Positions 1 to 7,819 of a DNA stretch of 64,000 nt are shown here, in pieces; positions within the stretch are counted from its first letter, which is position 1, and each line of letters begins with the position of its first letter. A model generated the notes under the pieces. It had not been told where the DNA came from. It did not search any database and saw nothing but the letters and a program-made list of their open reading frames with translations. Made by a program: the position numbers and the translations under genes. The DNA comes from Alistipes senegalensis (GTDB taxonomy: Bacteria > Bacteroidota > Bacteroidia > Bacteroidales > Rikenellaceae). The stretch spans positions 139,746 through 203,745 of the forward strand of contig JAMPGH010000001.1 in the NCBI GenBank assembly GCA_023664045.1. Reading direction: 5' to 3'.

Positions 1-506
1 TAGCCGATCTCGCCCTCCAGCACATGGCGGCCGATATACTTGCCGGCGGCGGCACCGATGCGGTTGGAGGTGCGGACCGAATTCCATTTGTCGCCGAACC
101 AGTTACGGATATCGGCGTAACGCCCCTCGTGGTTGAGGTACCCCACGACATAACCCGTAGCGGCATTCTGCGTCGAAGCGTAGAAATCGACGACGGAGTT
201 GAGCGGATAACCGGCACCGGCCTTGACATAGAACGTGCGGGGCCGGTTGAACTCCCAGTAGGTAACCGACGCGGGACGGATCGGCCGCGTGCGGAACGAC
301 GTTTCGAGCGACAAGGGGGTGATCGAATAATCGATCTCGGGGTACATCTTCACCGTATCGGTCATATCGGGCCGGACGGGCAGCTTGACGGCGCTCTCCA
401 GACTCGGCACATAGGTCTTGGTTACCTCGACCTGCTTGCCGACCTGCGCCCATGCGCCCGCAGGCAACGCCGCGACGAAGGCGGCGGCTATGAAGAATCT
501 TTTCAT
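1..506 (-). CDS. Outer-membrane beta-barrel-like protein, 3' end outside the window
   Basis: The first 168 codons are visible; the gene runs off the left edge. It opens with a clear signal peptide (MKRFFIAAAFVAALPAGAWA, cut probably after AWA) followed by a short segment containing VEVTKTYVPSLESAVKLP and then alternating aromatic/polar stretches ending at each strand, as in outer-membrane barrels. No TonB plug or carboxypeptidase-like domain is visible in this part. The ATG at 506 lies two bases beyond the stop of the upstream TPR gene, so the two are almost certainly co-transcribed and translationally coupled. The TPR partner suggests an envelope complex, but the role is unknown. It could equally be a porin or a TonB-receptor-like protein. 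Confidence 0.7.
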   Translation of the reverse strand, partial: MKRFFIAAAFVAALPAGAWAQVGKQVEVTKTYVPSLESAVKLPVRPDMTDTVKMYPEIDYSITPLSLETSFRTRPIRPASVTYWEFNRPRTFYVKAGAGYPLNSVVDFYASTQNAATGYVVGYLNHEGRYADIRNWFGDKWNSVRTSNRIGAAAGKYIGRHVLEGEIG

Positions 507-508
507 GG

Positions 509-3481
509 TCAGTTCATTTTTCGGATCCGGGCTTTCGCCTCGGCCACGATGCCGTCGTCGGCGGGCGAATAACCGTCGGCCACGCTCTGCCAGGTGGCGC
601 GGGCCTGGAACGTATCGTCCTGCCGGGCGTAGACATCGCCCAACAGGATGTAGGCCTTCGCGAGCCAATAAGCCTGCGGCTCGCGCTCGGAGAAAGCGAA
701 AATCTCCTTCTCGGTGCGGGCCATGTCGCCGTCGGCGAACGTATCTTCGAGCAGGTAATAAGCCGCAGCCGAACCCTCGCGGGTATGCACGTCGGTCGCC
801 AGCTTCCGGTAGAGCACGGCCGCTTCGTCGCGCCGGTCCTCGGCCCGCAGCTGCTCGGCCCACGCGAACCGGGCCTCCCGCAGGGCGACGGCCCCGGCGT
901 CGGGATGGTCGCAGACATCGGCGGCCATCGCCTCGATCTTCTGCGGATCGCCCCCGGCGAGCGTCGACCGCACGTAACCCGTCATGGCCTTTTCGCGATC
1001 GGCGGCGGCAGGCGCGACTTCGTAGAGCTTGCGGTAGGCGGCGGCCGCCTCGTCGTAACGCCGGTCGGCGGAAGTCATCTCCGAAAGCCGCTCCAAGACG
1101 GAGACGCTATACTTGTTGGTACCGGAAGAAGCGAGCTCCGAGAGGGTGCGGATCGCCTCGTCGCGCTGTCCGAGACTGAGATAACAATCGGTCAGGTAGT
1201 AGAGGGCATCGACCCGGTAGCTGCCCTTCGGATAACTTTTGATATAACTGCGCAGCGAACGGGCCGCGACCTCGTGCCGATTGGTCAGGTAGAGTTTCTG
1301 TGCGGCGACGAACGACAACGAATCGCGCGAAATGGAGGTGAGGTCGCTCTCCATGCCGGCTTTGGCGGCATAGTCGAAATAACCGTCAACGTCGCCCTCC
1401 GAAACGTAGATCTCGCGGATGCCCTGCATCGCCTCGCGTCCCTCGGCCGAGCGGGGAGCCGCCTCGACGACCCGGTCGTAGTAATACAACGACTTCTCGC
1501 GGTTGCCGAGATTGAGGTAAGCGAGACCCAGATCGGAATAGGCCTGCACGCGGCGCGGCGACGACGGAAAGTCGACGAGGAATTTCTCCAACTGTCCGGC
1601 CCCCTCGGAATAACGCTCCCGGGCGATATAGGAACGGCCCAGCTCGTAAGATGCGGCGTCGGCATACTCGCCACCCGACGCGGCGATCTGCCGCAAAGCC
1701 CGCATCTTCTGCTCGTCGCGCCCCAGCACGCCGAGCGCAACGGCCCGTTTGTAGGCGGCATACTCTTTCTCCGGAGTGCCGACGGCGATCGCCTTGTCGT
1801 AGATCTCTACCGCGGCCTCGAACTCGCGGCCCGCATAGCAGACGTCGCCCAAGCGGTTGTAGGCATCGGCCAGATAACGGTCCTCGGGCTTGTAGAGTTC
1901 GAGGAACTGCTCGAACCATTCGCCGGCGCTCTGCATCTGCCCGCGCGAAAAAGCGCAATATCCGAGGTTATAATGGGCGAAAACGTACTCGCGCTCGGAA
2001 GAAGGGGCGCGGCGGATATAAGTCGCGAATCGGGAAGCGGCCGTGGCATAGTCGTTCTTCGCGAAAGCGATCTCCCCCTGCCAAAAGATGTTGAGAGCCG
2101 AATACTTGGGACTGACGCCCACGGCGGCGGACTCCTCCAGATAACGCTGCGCACCCTGCAGATCGCCTGCGGCATAGGCCTCCAACCCCCGGAAATAAGC
2201 GATCTTCTGCAAAGCGGCGCGCAGATCGGCATCCGCGGCGGGCGAAGCCTTGATGGCCCGGTAGGCGGCATCGTAGTCGCGCGAATTGTAATAAGCGGCG
2301 ATCAGAAGCGTACGCACCTCGCCGATACGCGGCGAGGAGGGATAACGCCCGGCATATTTGCTCAACATGTTGATCGCGCCGTTAAACGCGCCGCCGCCCA
2401 ATTCGTACTGCAACTTGGCGTAGTTGAACAGCGCGTCCTCGGCGATGCGGGCATCGAACCGCTCGTCGGCGGCCATAGCGAACGCGTGCATGGCAGCCTG
2501 CTTGTCGCCGGCCCGCAAATAACAGTCGGCCAAATGATAGGAGGCGTTCTGGGTCAACTCGTCCTCGGCGCCGCACGCCCTGCGCAGCCACTCGACGCAC
2601 TCCGCATAGCGGGCCGTGCGGTAGAGCGAAAAACCCATCTGATAAGAGGCGTCGCGATCGAAGATGCCGCCGGCGTCGCGGAATTTTTCGAGGTGTTCGA
2701 CGGTCCGGGCGAAGTCGTCGAGCCGGAACCACGACTCGGCGATCACGCGCTCCAGTTCGGCCCGGCGTTCGGGAACGAGCCGCCCGGCCAACGCCTCGCC
2801 GTGCTCGACGACGTAGCGGTAATTACCCTCGCGGAACTCGATCTGCAGAAGATAATAAGGTACGACATCGCGGTAGGCGTCGCTGCTCTCCAGTGCGGCG
2901 AACCCGGATCGGGCACGGTCGTAACGCCCCTCGACATAATCGATATAGGACTTGTAGTAGAGCGCATGATCGGCATACTTGCTGCGCCGGTCGATGCGGT
3001 CGAAATGATCGTAAGCCTGCGCATAATCGCCGTCGGCGAACTCCACGCAAGCCATTCGGATGTCGTACTGCTCGCGGCGCGAGGAGTTCAACGCCTTGTA
3101 ATCGGTTTTCCGGAACGCCTCGCGGGCCCGCGGCATATCGCCCTGCGCGCAATAGAAGGAACCGAGGGCGAAATTGACGTCGTTGCCGTAGACCGACCCC
3201 GGATGCTCGACGATGAAGCGATTCAACGCCCCCTCGGCATCGGGGCTGCCCAGCTCCACGGCACAGGCGGCCAGATAGAAGTCGACCTCCTCGGCTGCGG
3301 TCCGCTCGCCGGGCCGCAATGCCGCGCGAGCCGCAAGGAACTCGTGTTTCGCATCGCTCCAACGTCCGGAATCGAAGAGTTCGCGGCCGCGGACGATGAA
3401 CTCGTCGGGACGATCGGCGGCGGCCTGCGCTCCGAAAACGCCGCACAACAGCCAAGCCGCCAGAAAGATATGTTTCCGCAT
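509..3481 (-). CDS. Secreted tetratricopeptide-repeat protein, 990 aa
   Basis: Start chosen at 3481, because the protein then begins MRKHIFLAAWLLCGVFGAQA, a normal signal peptide. The reading frame stays open for 50 more codons upstream, but those codons run through repeat DNA and are not coding. The mature protein is almost entirely TPR-like helical pairs with recurring A-x-Y-x-L-G and Y-x-x-A-x-x-x-F patterns, including several YbgF-like units (for example GNYRYVVEHGEAL and YAAYKRAVALGVLGR). Large periplasmic TPR proteins of this type scaffold envelope complexes in Bacteroidota. The downstream partner, 2 nt away, is a putative outer-membrane barrel. A TATCTTTG -7 element lies about 25 bp upstream of the start. 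Specific function is not known. Confidence 0.85.
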   Translation of the reverse strand: MRKHIFLAAWLLCGVFGAQAAADRPDEFIVRGRELFDSGRWSDAKHEFLAARAALRPGERTAAEEVDFYLAACAVELGSPDAEGALNRFIVEHPGSVYGNDVNFALGSFYCAQGDMPRAREAFRKTDYKALNSSRREQYDIRMACVEFADGDYAQAYDHFDRIDRRSKYADHALYYKSYIDYVEGRYDRARSGFAALESSDAYRDVVPYYLLQIEFREGNYRYVVEHGEALAGRLVPERRAELERVIAESWFRLDDFARTVEHLEKFRDAGGIFDRDASYQMGFSLYRTARYAECVEWLRRACGAEDELTQNASYHLADCYLRAGDKQAAMHAFAMAADERFDARIAEDALFNYAKLQYELGGGAFNGAINMLSKYAGRYPSSPRIGEVRTLLIAAYYNSRDYDAAYRAIKASPAADADLRAALQKIAYFRGLEAYAAGDLQGAQRYLEESAAVGVSPKYSALNIFWQGEIAFAKNDYATAASRFATYIRRAPSSEREYVFAHYNLGYCAFSRGQMQSAGEWFEQFLELYKPEDRYLADAYNRLGDVCYAGREFEAAVEIYDKAIAVGTPEKEYAAYKRAVALGVLGRDEQKMRALRQIAASGGEYADAASYELGRSYIARERYSEGAGQLEKFLVDFPSSPRRVQAYSDLGLAYLNLGNREKSLYYYDRVVEAAPRSAEGREAMQGIREIYVSEGDVDGYFDYAAKAGMESDLTSISRDSLSFVAAQKLYLTNRHEVAARSLRSYIKSYPKGSYRVDALYYLTDCYLSLGQRDEAIRTLSELASSGTNKYSVSVLERLSEMTSADRRYDEAAAAYRKLYEVAPAAADREKAMTGYVRSTLAGGDPQKIEAMAADVCDHPDAGAVALREARFAWAEQLRAEDRRDEAAVLYRKLATDVHTREGSAAAYYLLEDTFADGDMARTEKEIFAFSEREPQAYWLAKAYILLGDVYARQDDTFQARATWQSVADGYSPADDGIVAEAKARIRKMN

Positions 3482-3505
3482 AGGTAAAGTTTCAAAAGGA
3501 CGAGC

Positions 3506-3513
3506 CAAAGATA
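3506..3513 (-). promoter_or_regulatory. Bacteroidota -7 element for the TPR gene
   Basis: CAAAGATA on the plus strand reads TATCTTTG on the minus strand, matching TAnnTTTG. It is about 25 bp upstream of the ATG at 3481 and is the innermost copy of a motif repeated at 3581 and 3654. Confidence 0.55.
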
Positions 3514-3735
3514 CGAAAAGTCGAGCGCAGAAACAAGCGATAGCTTGGTTATACCGAGACGGAGTTATCTTCGATGAAATCAAAGATACGAATAAGCGAG
3601 GGCAAAAGCAAGCTCGCTTGCATTTTGCCAAGCGGGAGTATCTAAGACGAAGCCAAAGATATTAAAAATAAGGTGAAAAGCGAAAAAGCAAAAAATGAAC
3701 TTTGCGAGTAAGCGAGGGCAAAGTTCGCCTCCGGC
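3506..3735. repeat. Three tandem ~75-bp hairpin modules (dispersed repeat, locus 1)
   Basis: The motif CAAAGATA recurs at 3506, 3581 and 3654, giving modules of 75 and 73 bp followed by a third, more diverged one. The middle module (from 3581) contains arms GGCAAAAGCAAGC (3601-3613) and GCTTGCATTTTGCC (3616-3629), a stem with a 2-nt loop and one bulged A. The third module contains GAACTTTGC (3697-3705) and GCAAAGTTC (3718-3726). The 52 nt at 3581-3632 are identical to 50934-50985. The module length is not a constant multiple of three and the stretch holds no convincing gene. A family of non-coding palindromic repeats is the best reading. Confidence 0.8.
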
Positions 3736-3890
3736 AAACTCTGCTGAGCAAGAGCGATGATAATGCAAACCGAGCGCAATGCCGCAATGGTTCGAGCATT
3801 GCCGAGGCGCCGCCCATCCAAGACGAAGCGGAAATGATAGCCAAAAGTTTTACCGGGAAAAACAAAAAATATTCATATTGAATGAAAAGA

Positions 3891-3918
3891 AAAGCGAGCG
3901 GAAAATTCCGCTCGCTTT
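3891..3918. terminator. Terminator-like inverted repeat
   Basis: AAAGCGAGCGGAA (3891-3903) and TTCCGCTCGCTTT (3906-3918) form a perfect 13-bp stem with A tracts on the left and T tracts on the right, so it could terminate in either direction. No recognised gene ends here: the flanking genes diverge. It therefore marks either an unseen small transcript or a leader attenuator about 100 bp before serB. Confidence 0.6.
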
Positions 3919-3988
3919 TTCAAAAAGACCATTCAACAAAAAAACAGCAAATAATTTGCAGGAGAGGGAAGAAACCGAAGAAAAACGT

Positions 3989-3996
3989 TAACTTTG
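3989..3996 (+). promoter_or_regulatory. -7 element for serB
   Basis: TAACTTTG matches TAnnTTTG and lies 24 bp before the serB start codon. A -33 TTTG at the usual spacing is not evident. Confidence 0.5.
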
Positions 3997-4019
3997 TGTA
4001 AAGCAAACCACGGAACGCC

Positions 4020-5243
4020 ATGCAGGAAAACATCGAAATCATACAGATCAACATTTCGGGAGCCGACAAGCCGGGCATGACTTCGTCGCTCACGTCGATA
4101 CTGGCCCGTTACGACGCCTGCATCCTCGATATCGGCCAAGCCAACATCCACCAGTCGCTGACACTGGGCATTCTGATCATGACGACGCCCGACAAATCGG
4201 GCAACATCATGAAAGAACTGCTGTTCAAGGCCTCGGAGTTAGGCGTCATGATCCGCTTCACGCCCATTGCGGAAGAAGACTACGAAGCGTGGGTGGGGCG
4301 TCAAGGCAAGAACCGCTACATCATCACGCTGCTGGGCCGCACGGTTTCGGCCCGCCACATTGCCGAAGTAACGGCCGTAGTAGCGGAACACGGGCTCAAC
4401 ATCGACGCGATCAAGCGTCTGACGGGCCGCATGCCCCTGCATGAAGAGAACCGCGCGGCCAAAGCCTGCATCGAGCTTTCGGTGCGCGGCTCGCTGACGG
4501 ACGAAGCCCGCAGTGCGATGCAGGAGCGCTTCATGAATCTCTCGGAAATCGGACTCGACGTTTCGTTCCAACGCGACGACATTTACCGACGCAGCCGCCG
4601 GCTGATCTGCTTCGATATGGACTCGACGCTCATCGAGACGGAGGTGATCGACGAACTGGCCGACCGTGCGGGTGCGGGAGCCGAAGTACGCGCCATCACG
4701 GAGAGCGCCATGCGCGGCGAAATCGACTTCCGCGAGAGTTTCACGCGCCGCGTGGCTCTGCTCAAAGGACTGGACGTCGCGGTCATGGAAGAGATCGCCC
4801 GCAACCTGCCCATCACCGAGGGACTGGAACGCATGATGACGATTCTCAAACGTGTGGGCTACAAGACGGCGATCCTCTCGGGCGGATTCACCTACTTCGG
4901 AAACTACCTGCGTCAGAAATACGGATTCGACTATGTATATGCCAACGAACTGGAAGTCGAGAACGGCAAACTGACGGGCCGCTATGCAGGCGAAATCGTC
5001 GACGGCCGACGCAAAGCCGAACTGCTGCGTCTGCTGTGTCAGTTCGAGTCGATCAATCTGGCCCAGTCGGTAGCCGTGGGCGACGGAGCCAACGATCTGC
5101 CGATGCTCAATCTTGCGGGATTGGGAATCGCGTTCCATGCCAAGCCCAAAGTGAAGGCGGGTGCACGGCAGGCGATCTCGACGATCGGTCTGGACGGCAT
5201 CCTCTACTTCCTCGGGCTGAAAGATTCACGCATCGAAGGATAA
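4020..5243 (+). CDS. serB: Phosphoserine phosphatase with N-terminal ACT domains
   Basis: Hydrolyses O-phosphoserine to serine, the last step of serine synthesis from 3-phosphoglycerate, in the cytoplasm. The 407-residue protein has two ACT-type regulatory regions (roughly residues 5-85 and 93-180) and a C-terminal HAD phosphatase. The catalytic motif DMDSTL starts at Asp199 (nucleophile) with Asp201 as general acid; the motif II region contains LSGGFTYF, and GDGANDLPML near residue 354 supplies the Mg-binding aspartates. The size is that of the long, ACT-containing SerB form rather than the short enzyme. Its TAA overlaps the ATG of the next gene (TAATG), coupling it to the DUF5689 lipoprotein. 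Confidence 0.95.
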   Translation: MQENIEIIQINISGADKPGMTSSLTSILARYDACILDIGQANIHQSLTLGILIMTTPDKSGNIMKELLFKASELGVMIRFTPIAEEDYEAWVGRQGKNRYIITLLGRTVSARHIAEVTAVVAEHGLNIDAIKRLTGRMPLHEENRAAKACIELSVRGSLTDEARSAMQERFMNLSEIGLDVSFQRDDIYRRSRRLICFDMDSTLIETEVIDELADRAGAGAEVRAITESAMRGEIDFRESFTRRVALLKGLDVAVMEEIARNLPITEGLERMMTILKRVGYKTAILSGGFTYFGNYLRQKYGFDYVYANELEVENGKLTGRYAGEIVDGRRKAELLRLLCQFESINLAQSVAVGDGANDLPMLNLAGLGIAFHAKPKVKAGARQAISTIGLDGILYFLGLKDSRIEG

Positions 5244-5998
5244 TGCGGCATCTTGCGCTGTCGATACTTGCGTGGCTGTCGGCCGGCTGTTACGACTCGT
5301 CGTTCGATACCCGCACGCGGACGGACGAACCGGAAGCGGCAACGACGACCCTCGGGCAGCTGCGCGACCTGTTCGCCGGCCGGACATTCGTCGTGGAGAG
5401 CGACATCACGGTGAAAGGATGCGTAACGACCAGCGACGAAAACGAAAATTTCTACCGCACGTTCTGCGTCGAAGCCGACGGTGCAGGGCTGGAGATCATG
5501 GCCGGGCTCGGCCACCTGCACAACGACTACCCCGCAGGCTGCACGGTAGCAATTCGGCTGCGAGGCCGAGCCTTAGGCGAAAGCCGCGGCGTACTCCAAC
5601 TCGGCCGCATGCCCTCGGCGGAGAGCGGCTATCCGACGGACTACATCGCCTCGCGGCCGGCACTCGACGCGACAATCACGCGCACCGCCGCCCCTCTGCG
5701 TTCCGTAGAACCGACCGTACGGACGATCGGAGAACTGGTGCCCGCGATATGCGGCACGCTGGTCCGGATCGAGGGATTGCATTATGCTCCCGAAGAACTG
5801 TCGGAAGGAAACTGGGCCGGCTACAAACGCTTTGCGGACGACGAAGGAGCCGCCGTATATACCTACGTACGCAGTTACGCCCGCTTCGCCGACAACGAAG
5901 TCCCCGCAGGCCGCTGCGCCCTGACGGGGATTCTCCAGCATGACGGCGACCGCTACATACTCAAACTACGCGATGAGGACGATTGCGAACTACGGTAA
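5243..5998 (+). CDS. DUF5689-type lipoprotein, 251 aa
   Basis: Begins MRHLALSILAWLSAGCYD, a lipoprotein signal with lipobox LSAGC (Cys16). The body, with TLGQLRDLF, VVESDITVKGCVTTSDENE, a FCVEADGAGLEIM-like strand and AGCTVAIRLRGRALG, fits DUF5689, an OB-like beta-rich domain found in secreted Bacteroidota proteins next to surface nucleases, adhesins and glycan-binding proteins. The start ATG overlaps the serB stop. It has weak full-length similarity to the gene that follows, whose start lies inside its last codons, suggesting an old duplication. The substrate or partner is unknown. Confidence 0.75.
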   Translation: MRHLALSILAWLSAGCYDSSFDTRTRTDEPEAATTTLGQLRDLFAGRTFVVESDITVKGCVTTSDENENFYRTFCVEADGAGLEIMAGLGHLHNDYPAGCTVAIRLRGRALGESRGVLQLGRMPSAESGYPTDYIASRPALDATITRTAAPLRSVEPTVRTIGELVPAICGTLVRIEGLHYAPEELSEGNWAGYKRFADDEGAAVYTYVRSYARFADNEVPAGRCALTGILQHDGDRYILKLRDEDDCELR

Positions 5999-6770
5999 AC
6001 TGCTGCTACCGGTCCTCCTGCTTGTAGCCTGCGATCGGACCGAACCCTTTGCCTACGAAAACGAAAACCGACCGGAGGCGACCCACACCATTGCATACCT
6101 GAAAACCCGCTGCGACGAATCGCATTACGAGATCGTCGACCAAACCGTGATCCGCGGCACGATAACGGGCAACAATCGCTACGGCGAATTCCCTCGCGAG
6201 CTAATCATACAGGATGCGACGGGCGGCATTGCGATCGCGGCAGACTACTCTGCCGCCGACAATCCCTACCCGCTCGGCGAAGAGCTGCTTGTCTACTGCA
6301 ACGGTCTGATGCTATACGATTACGGAGGAAAAATCCGGCTGGGGAAAGCGACGGACGAAAGCACCTGCATTCCGCGCGAAGAACTGGATCGACATCTGCG
6401 GATCAGCGGGCGAACGCCGGAACGCCCGACGGCGGCGCCGATTCGAATCGACGAGCTGACACCGGCGCATATCGACACCTACGTACGGATCGACGACGTT
6501 CGATTTCCGGAATCGGGAATCTGGTGCGACCGCGACCCCGAGACGGGCCGTTACCGCACCACCGAACGGACGCTGGCGGATGCCGCGGGTCATACGCTGG
6601 CGGTTCGGACCGCAGGCACGGCGTTTTACGCCGGCGAGCCGCTACCCTCGGGCAACGGCTCGCTATGCGGAATCATCGACTATTTCGGCGGAGTCTACTC
6701 GCTGCGCATCACCGGTTTCGAAACGGCATTCGTCGTTACTCCTGCAATGCCTGCCACAACATATCCTTGA
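5973..6770 (+). CDS. DUF5689-type lipoprotein, 265 aa
   Basis: Start at 5973 gives [20 protein letters not shown], a lipoprotein signal with Cys20; this overlaps the preceding gene by 26 bp. A start at 5940 would add a non-signal leader and is less likely. The protein repeats the logic of its neighbour: [54 protein letters not shown], matching the DUF5689 pattern of a strand-rich domain with a conserved first beta-hairpin. The 3' end overlaps the convergent obg gene by 35 bp. Expected to sit in the outer membrane or on the surface; function unknown. Confidence 0.72.
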   Translation: MRTIANYGKLLLPVLLLVACDRTEPFAYENENRPEATHTIAYLKTRCDESHYEIVDQTVIRGTITGNNRYGEFPRELIIQDATGGIAIAADYSAADNPYPLGEELLVYCNGLMLYDYGGKIRLGKATDESTCIPREELDRHLRISGRTPERPTAAPIRIDELTPAHIDTYVRIDDVRFPESGIWCDRDPETGRYRTTERTLADAAGHTLAVRTAGTAFYAGEPLPSGNGSLCGIIDYFGGVYSLRITGFETAFVVTPAMPATTYP

Positions 6771-7749
6771 GCTGCGGAATATTGAGGCCCGAGACCGAAG
6801 AGATGAAGAGTGCGGGAATACCCTTCGGGAGGTGGGGCCGCATCTGCTCGATCAACTCGTCGTCGAGCATGTCGCACTTGGTAACGGCCAGCAGGCGCCG
6901 CTTGTCCAGAAGCTCGGGATTATACTGCGTGAGCTCATCCAACAGGATCTTGTAATCATGCCCGACATCGTCGCTGTCGGCGGGAATCATGAACAACAAC
7001 ACCGAATTGCGCTCGATATGCCGCAAGAAACGGGTACCGAGTCCCCGTCCCTCGTGCGCACCCTCGATGATGCCGGGAATGTCGGCCATGACGAAAGACT
7101 TATGGTCGCGGACCTCGACGATACCAAGATTGGGTTCGAGGGTCGTGAAAGCGTAGTTGGCGATCTTGGGTTTGGCGGCCGAGACGACAGACAACAAGGT
7201 CGATTTGCCGGCATTGGGAAAGCCCACGAGCCCGACGTCTGCCAACACTTTCAGTTCGAGGATGAAAGCCCCCTCCTCGCCCTCCTCGCCGGGCTGCGCG
7301 TAGCGGGGTGTCTGGTTGGTGGCGCTCTTGAAGTGCCAGTTGCCCAGACCGCCGCGACCGCCCTTGAGCAACACGAGCTGCTGGCCATGCTCCGTTACCT
7401 CGCCCACGGGTTCGAAGACGGTGGTGCCGTCCTCCTGCTCGACGAGCCGCTTGGCGACCGTACCCAACGGCACGGGGATGACGATATCGGAAGCATCCTT
7501 GCCCGAAGAACGGGCGCCCGAACCGTTCTGTCCATCCTCGGCGAACTGGTGGCGCTGGTACTTGAGGTGGATGAGCGTCCAGTACTGCCGGTCGCCTTGC
7601 AGAATGATGCTACCGCCCTTGCCGCCGTCGCCGCCGTCGGGGCCGCCGAAAGCCACGAATTTCTCGCGGCGGAAATGAGCCGAACCGGCACCGCCATGTC
7701 CCGATCGGGCGAATATCTTGACGTAGTCTACGAAATTGGAACCTGCCAT
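6736..7749 (-). CDS. obg: GTPase Obg (CgtA)
   Basis: Essential ribosome-associated GTPase acting in 50S assembly and stress/growth control. The 337-residue protein has the glycine-rich Obg fold first (about residues 3-160, with [15 protein letters not shown] and [12 protein letters not shown]), then a G domain: G1 GFPNAGKST at residues 176-184, switch region TTLEPNLG, G3 [10 protein letters not shown]4 TKCD near the C terminus. The C-terminal OCT extension found in some firmicute Obg proteins is absent, as is common in this phylum. It is read alone on the minus strand and converges on the second DUF5689 gene with a 35-bp overlap. Confidence 0.96.
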   Translation of the reverse strand: MAGSNFVDYVKIFARSGHGGAGSAHFRREKFVAFGGPDGGDGGKGGSIILQGDRQYWTLIHLKYQRHQFAEDGQNGSGARSSGKDASDIVIPVPLGTVAKRLVEQEDGTTVFEPVGEVTEHGQQLVLLKGGRGGLGNWHFKSATNQTPRYAQPGEEGEEGAFILELKVLADVGLVGFPNAGKSTLLSVVSAAKPKIANYAFTTLEPNLGIVEVRDHKSFVMADIPGIIEGAHEGRGLGTRFLRHIERNSVLLFMIPADSDDVGHDYKILLDELTQYNPELLDKRRLLAVTKCDMLDDELIEQMRPHLPKGIPALFISSVSGLNIPQLKDMLWQALQE

Positions 7750-7789
7750 AAAGAGTTGTTTGGGTGCGAAGATACGAAATATTTTACAC

Positions 7790-7797
7790 TATCTTTG
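7790..7797 (+). promoter_or_regulatory. -7 element for the DUF4139 gene
   Basis: TATCTTTG, the best form of the Bacteroidota -7 motif, 22 bp before the ATG at 7820 in the divergent gap with obg. Confidence 0.6.
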
Positions 7798-7819
7798 TAA
7801 ATAGCAAACCGGACGAATC

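Larger units (their letters stand above)
3482..4019. other. 538-bp gene-free divergent region
   Basis: This stretch separates the minus-strand TPR gene from plus-strand serB. It holds the three hairpin modules, a 13-bp perfect terminator-like inverted repeat at 3891-3918, and -7 elements facing both ways. The short reading frames across it are made of repeat sequence and have no signal-peptide or family features. I see no protein gene in it; a small RNA ending at the 3891-3918 hairpin is possible but unproven. Confidence 0.6.

Noticed and set aside
785-3487. 900-codon plus-strand open frame opposite the TPR gene
   Set aside because: Antisense shadow; the minus-strand frame has a signal peptide, TPR pattern and promoter.
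3482-3631. N-terminal extension of the TPR protein to 3631
   Set aside because: The extra 50 codons run through the repeat modules and destroy the signal peptide; the ATG at 3481 is right.
3506-3735. A CRISPR array at the spaced repeats
   Set aside because: The ~75-bp modules are homologous along their length rather than constant repeats with unique spacers; there are only a few and no cas genes.
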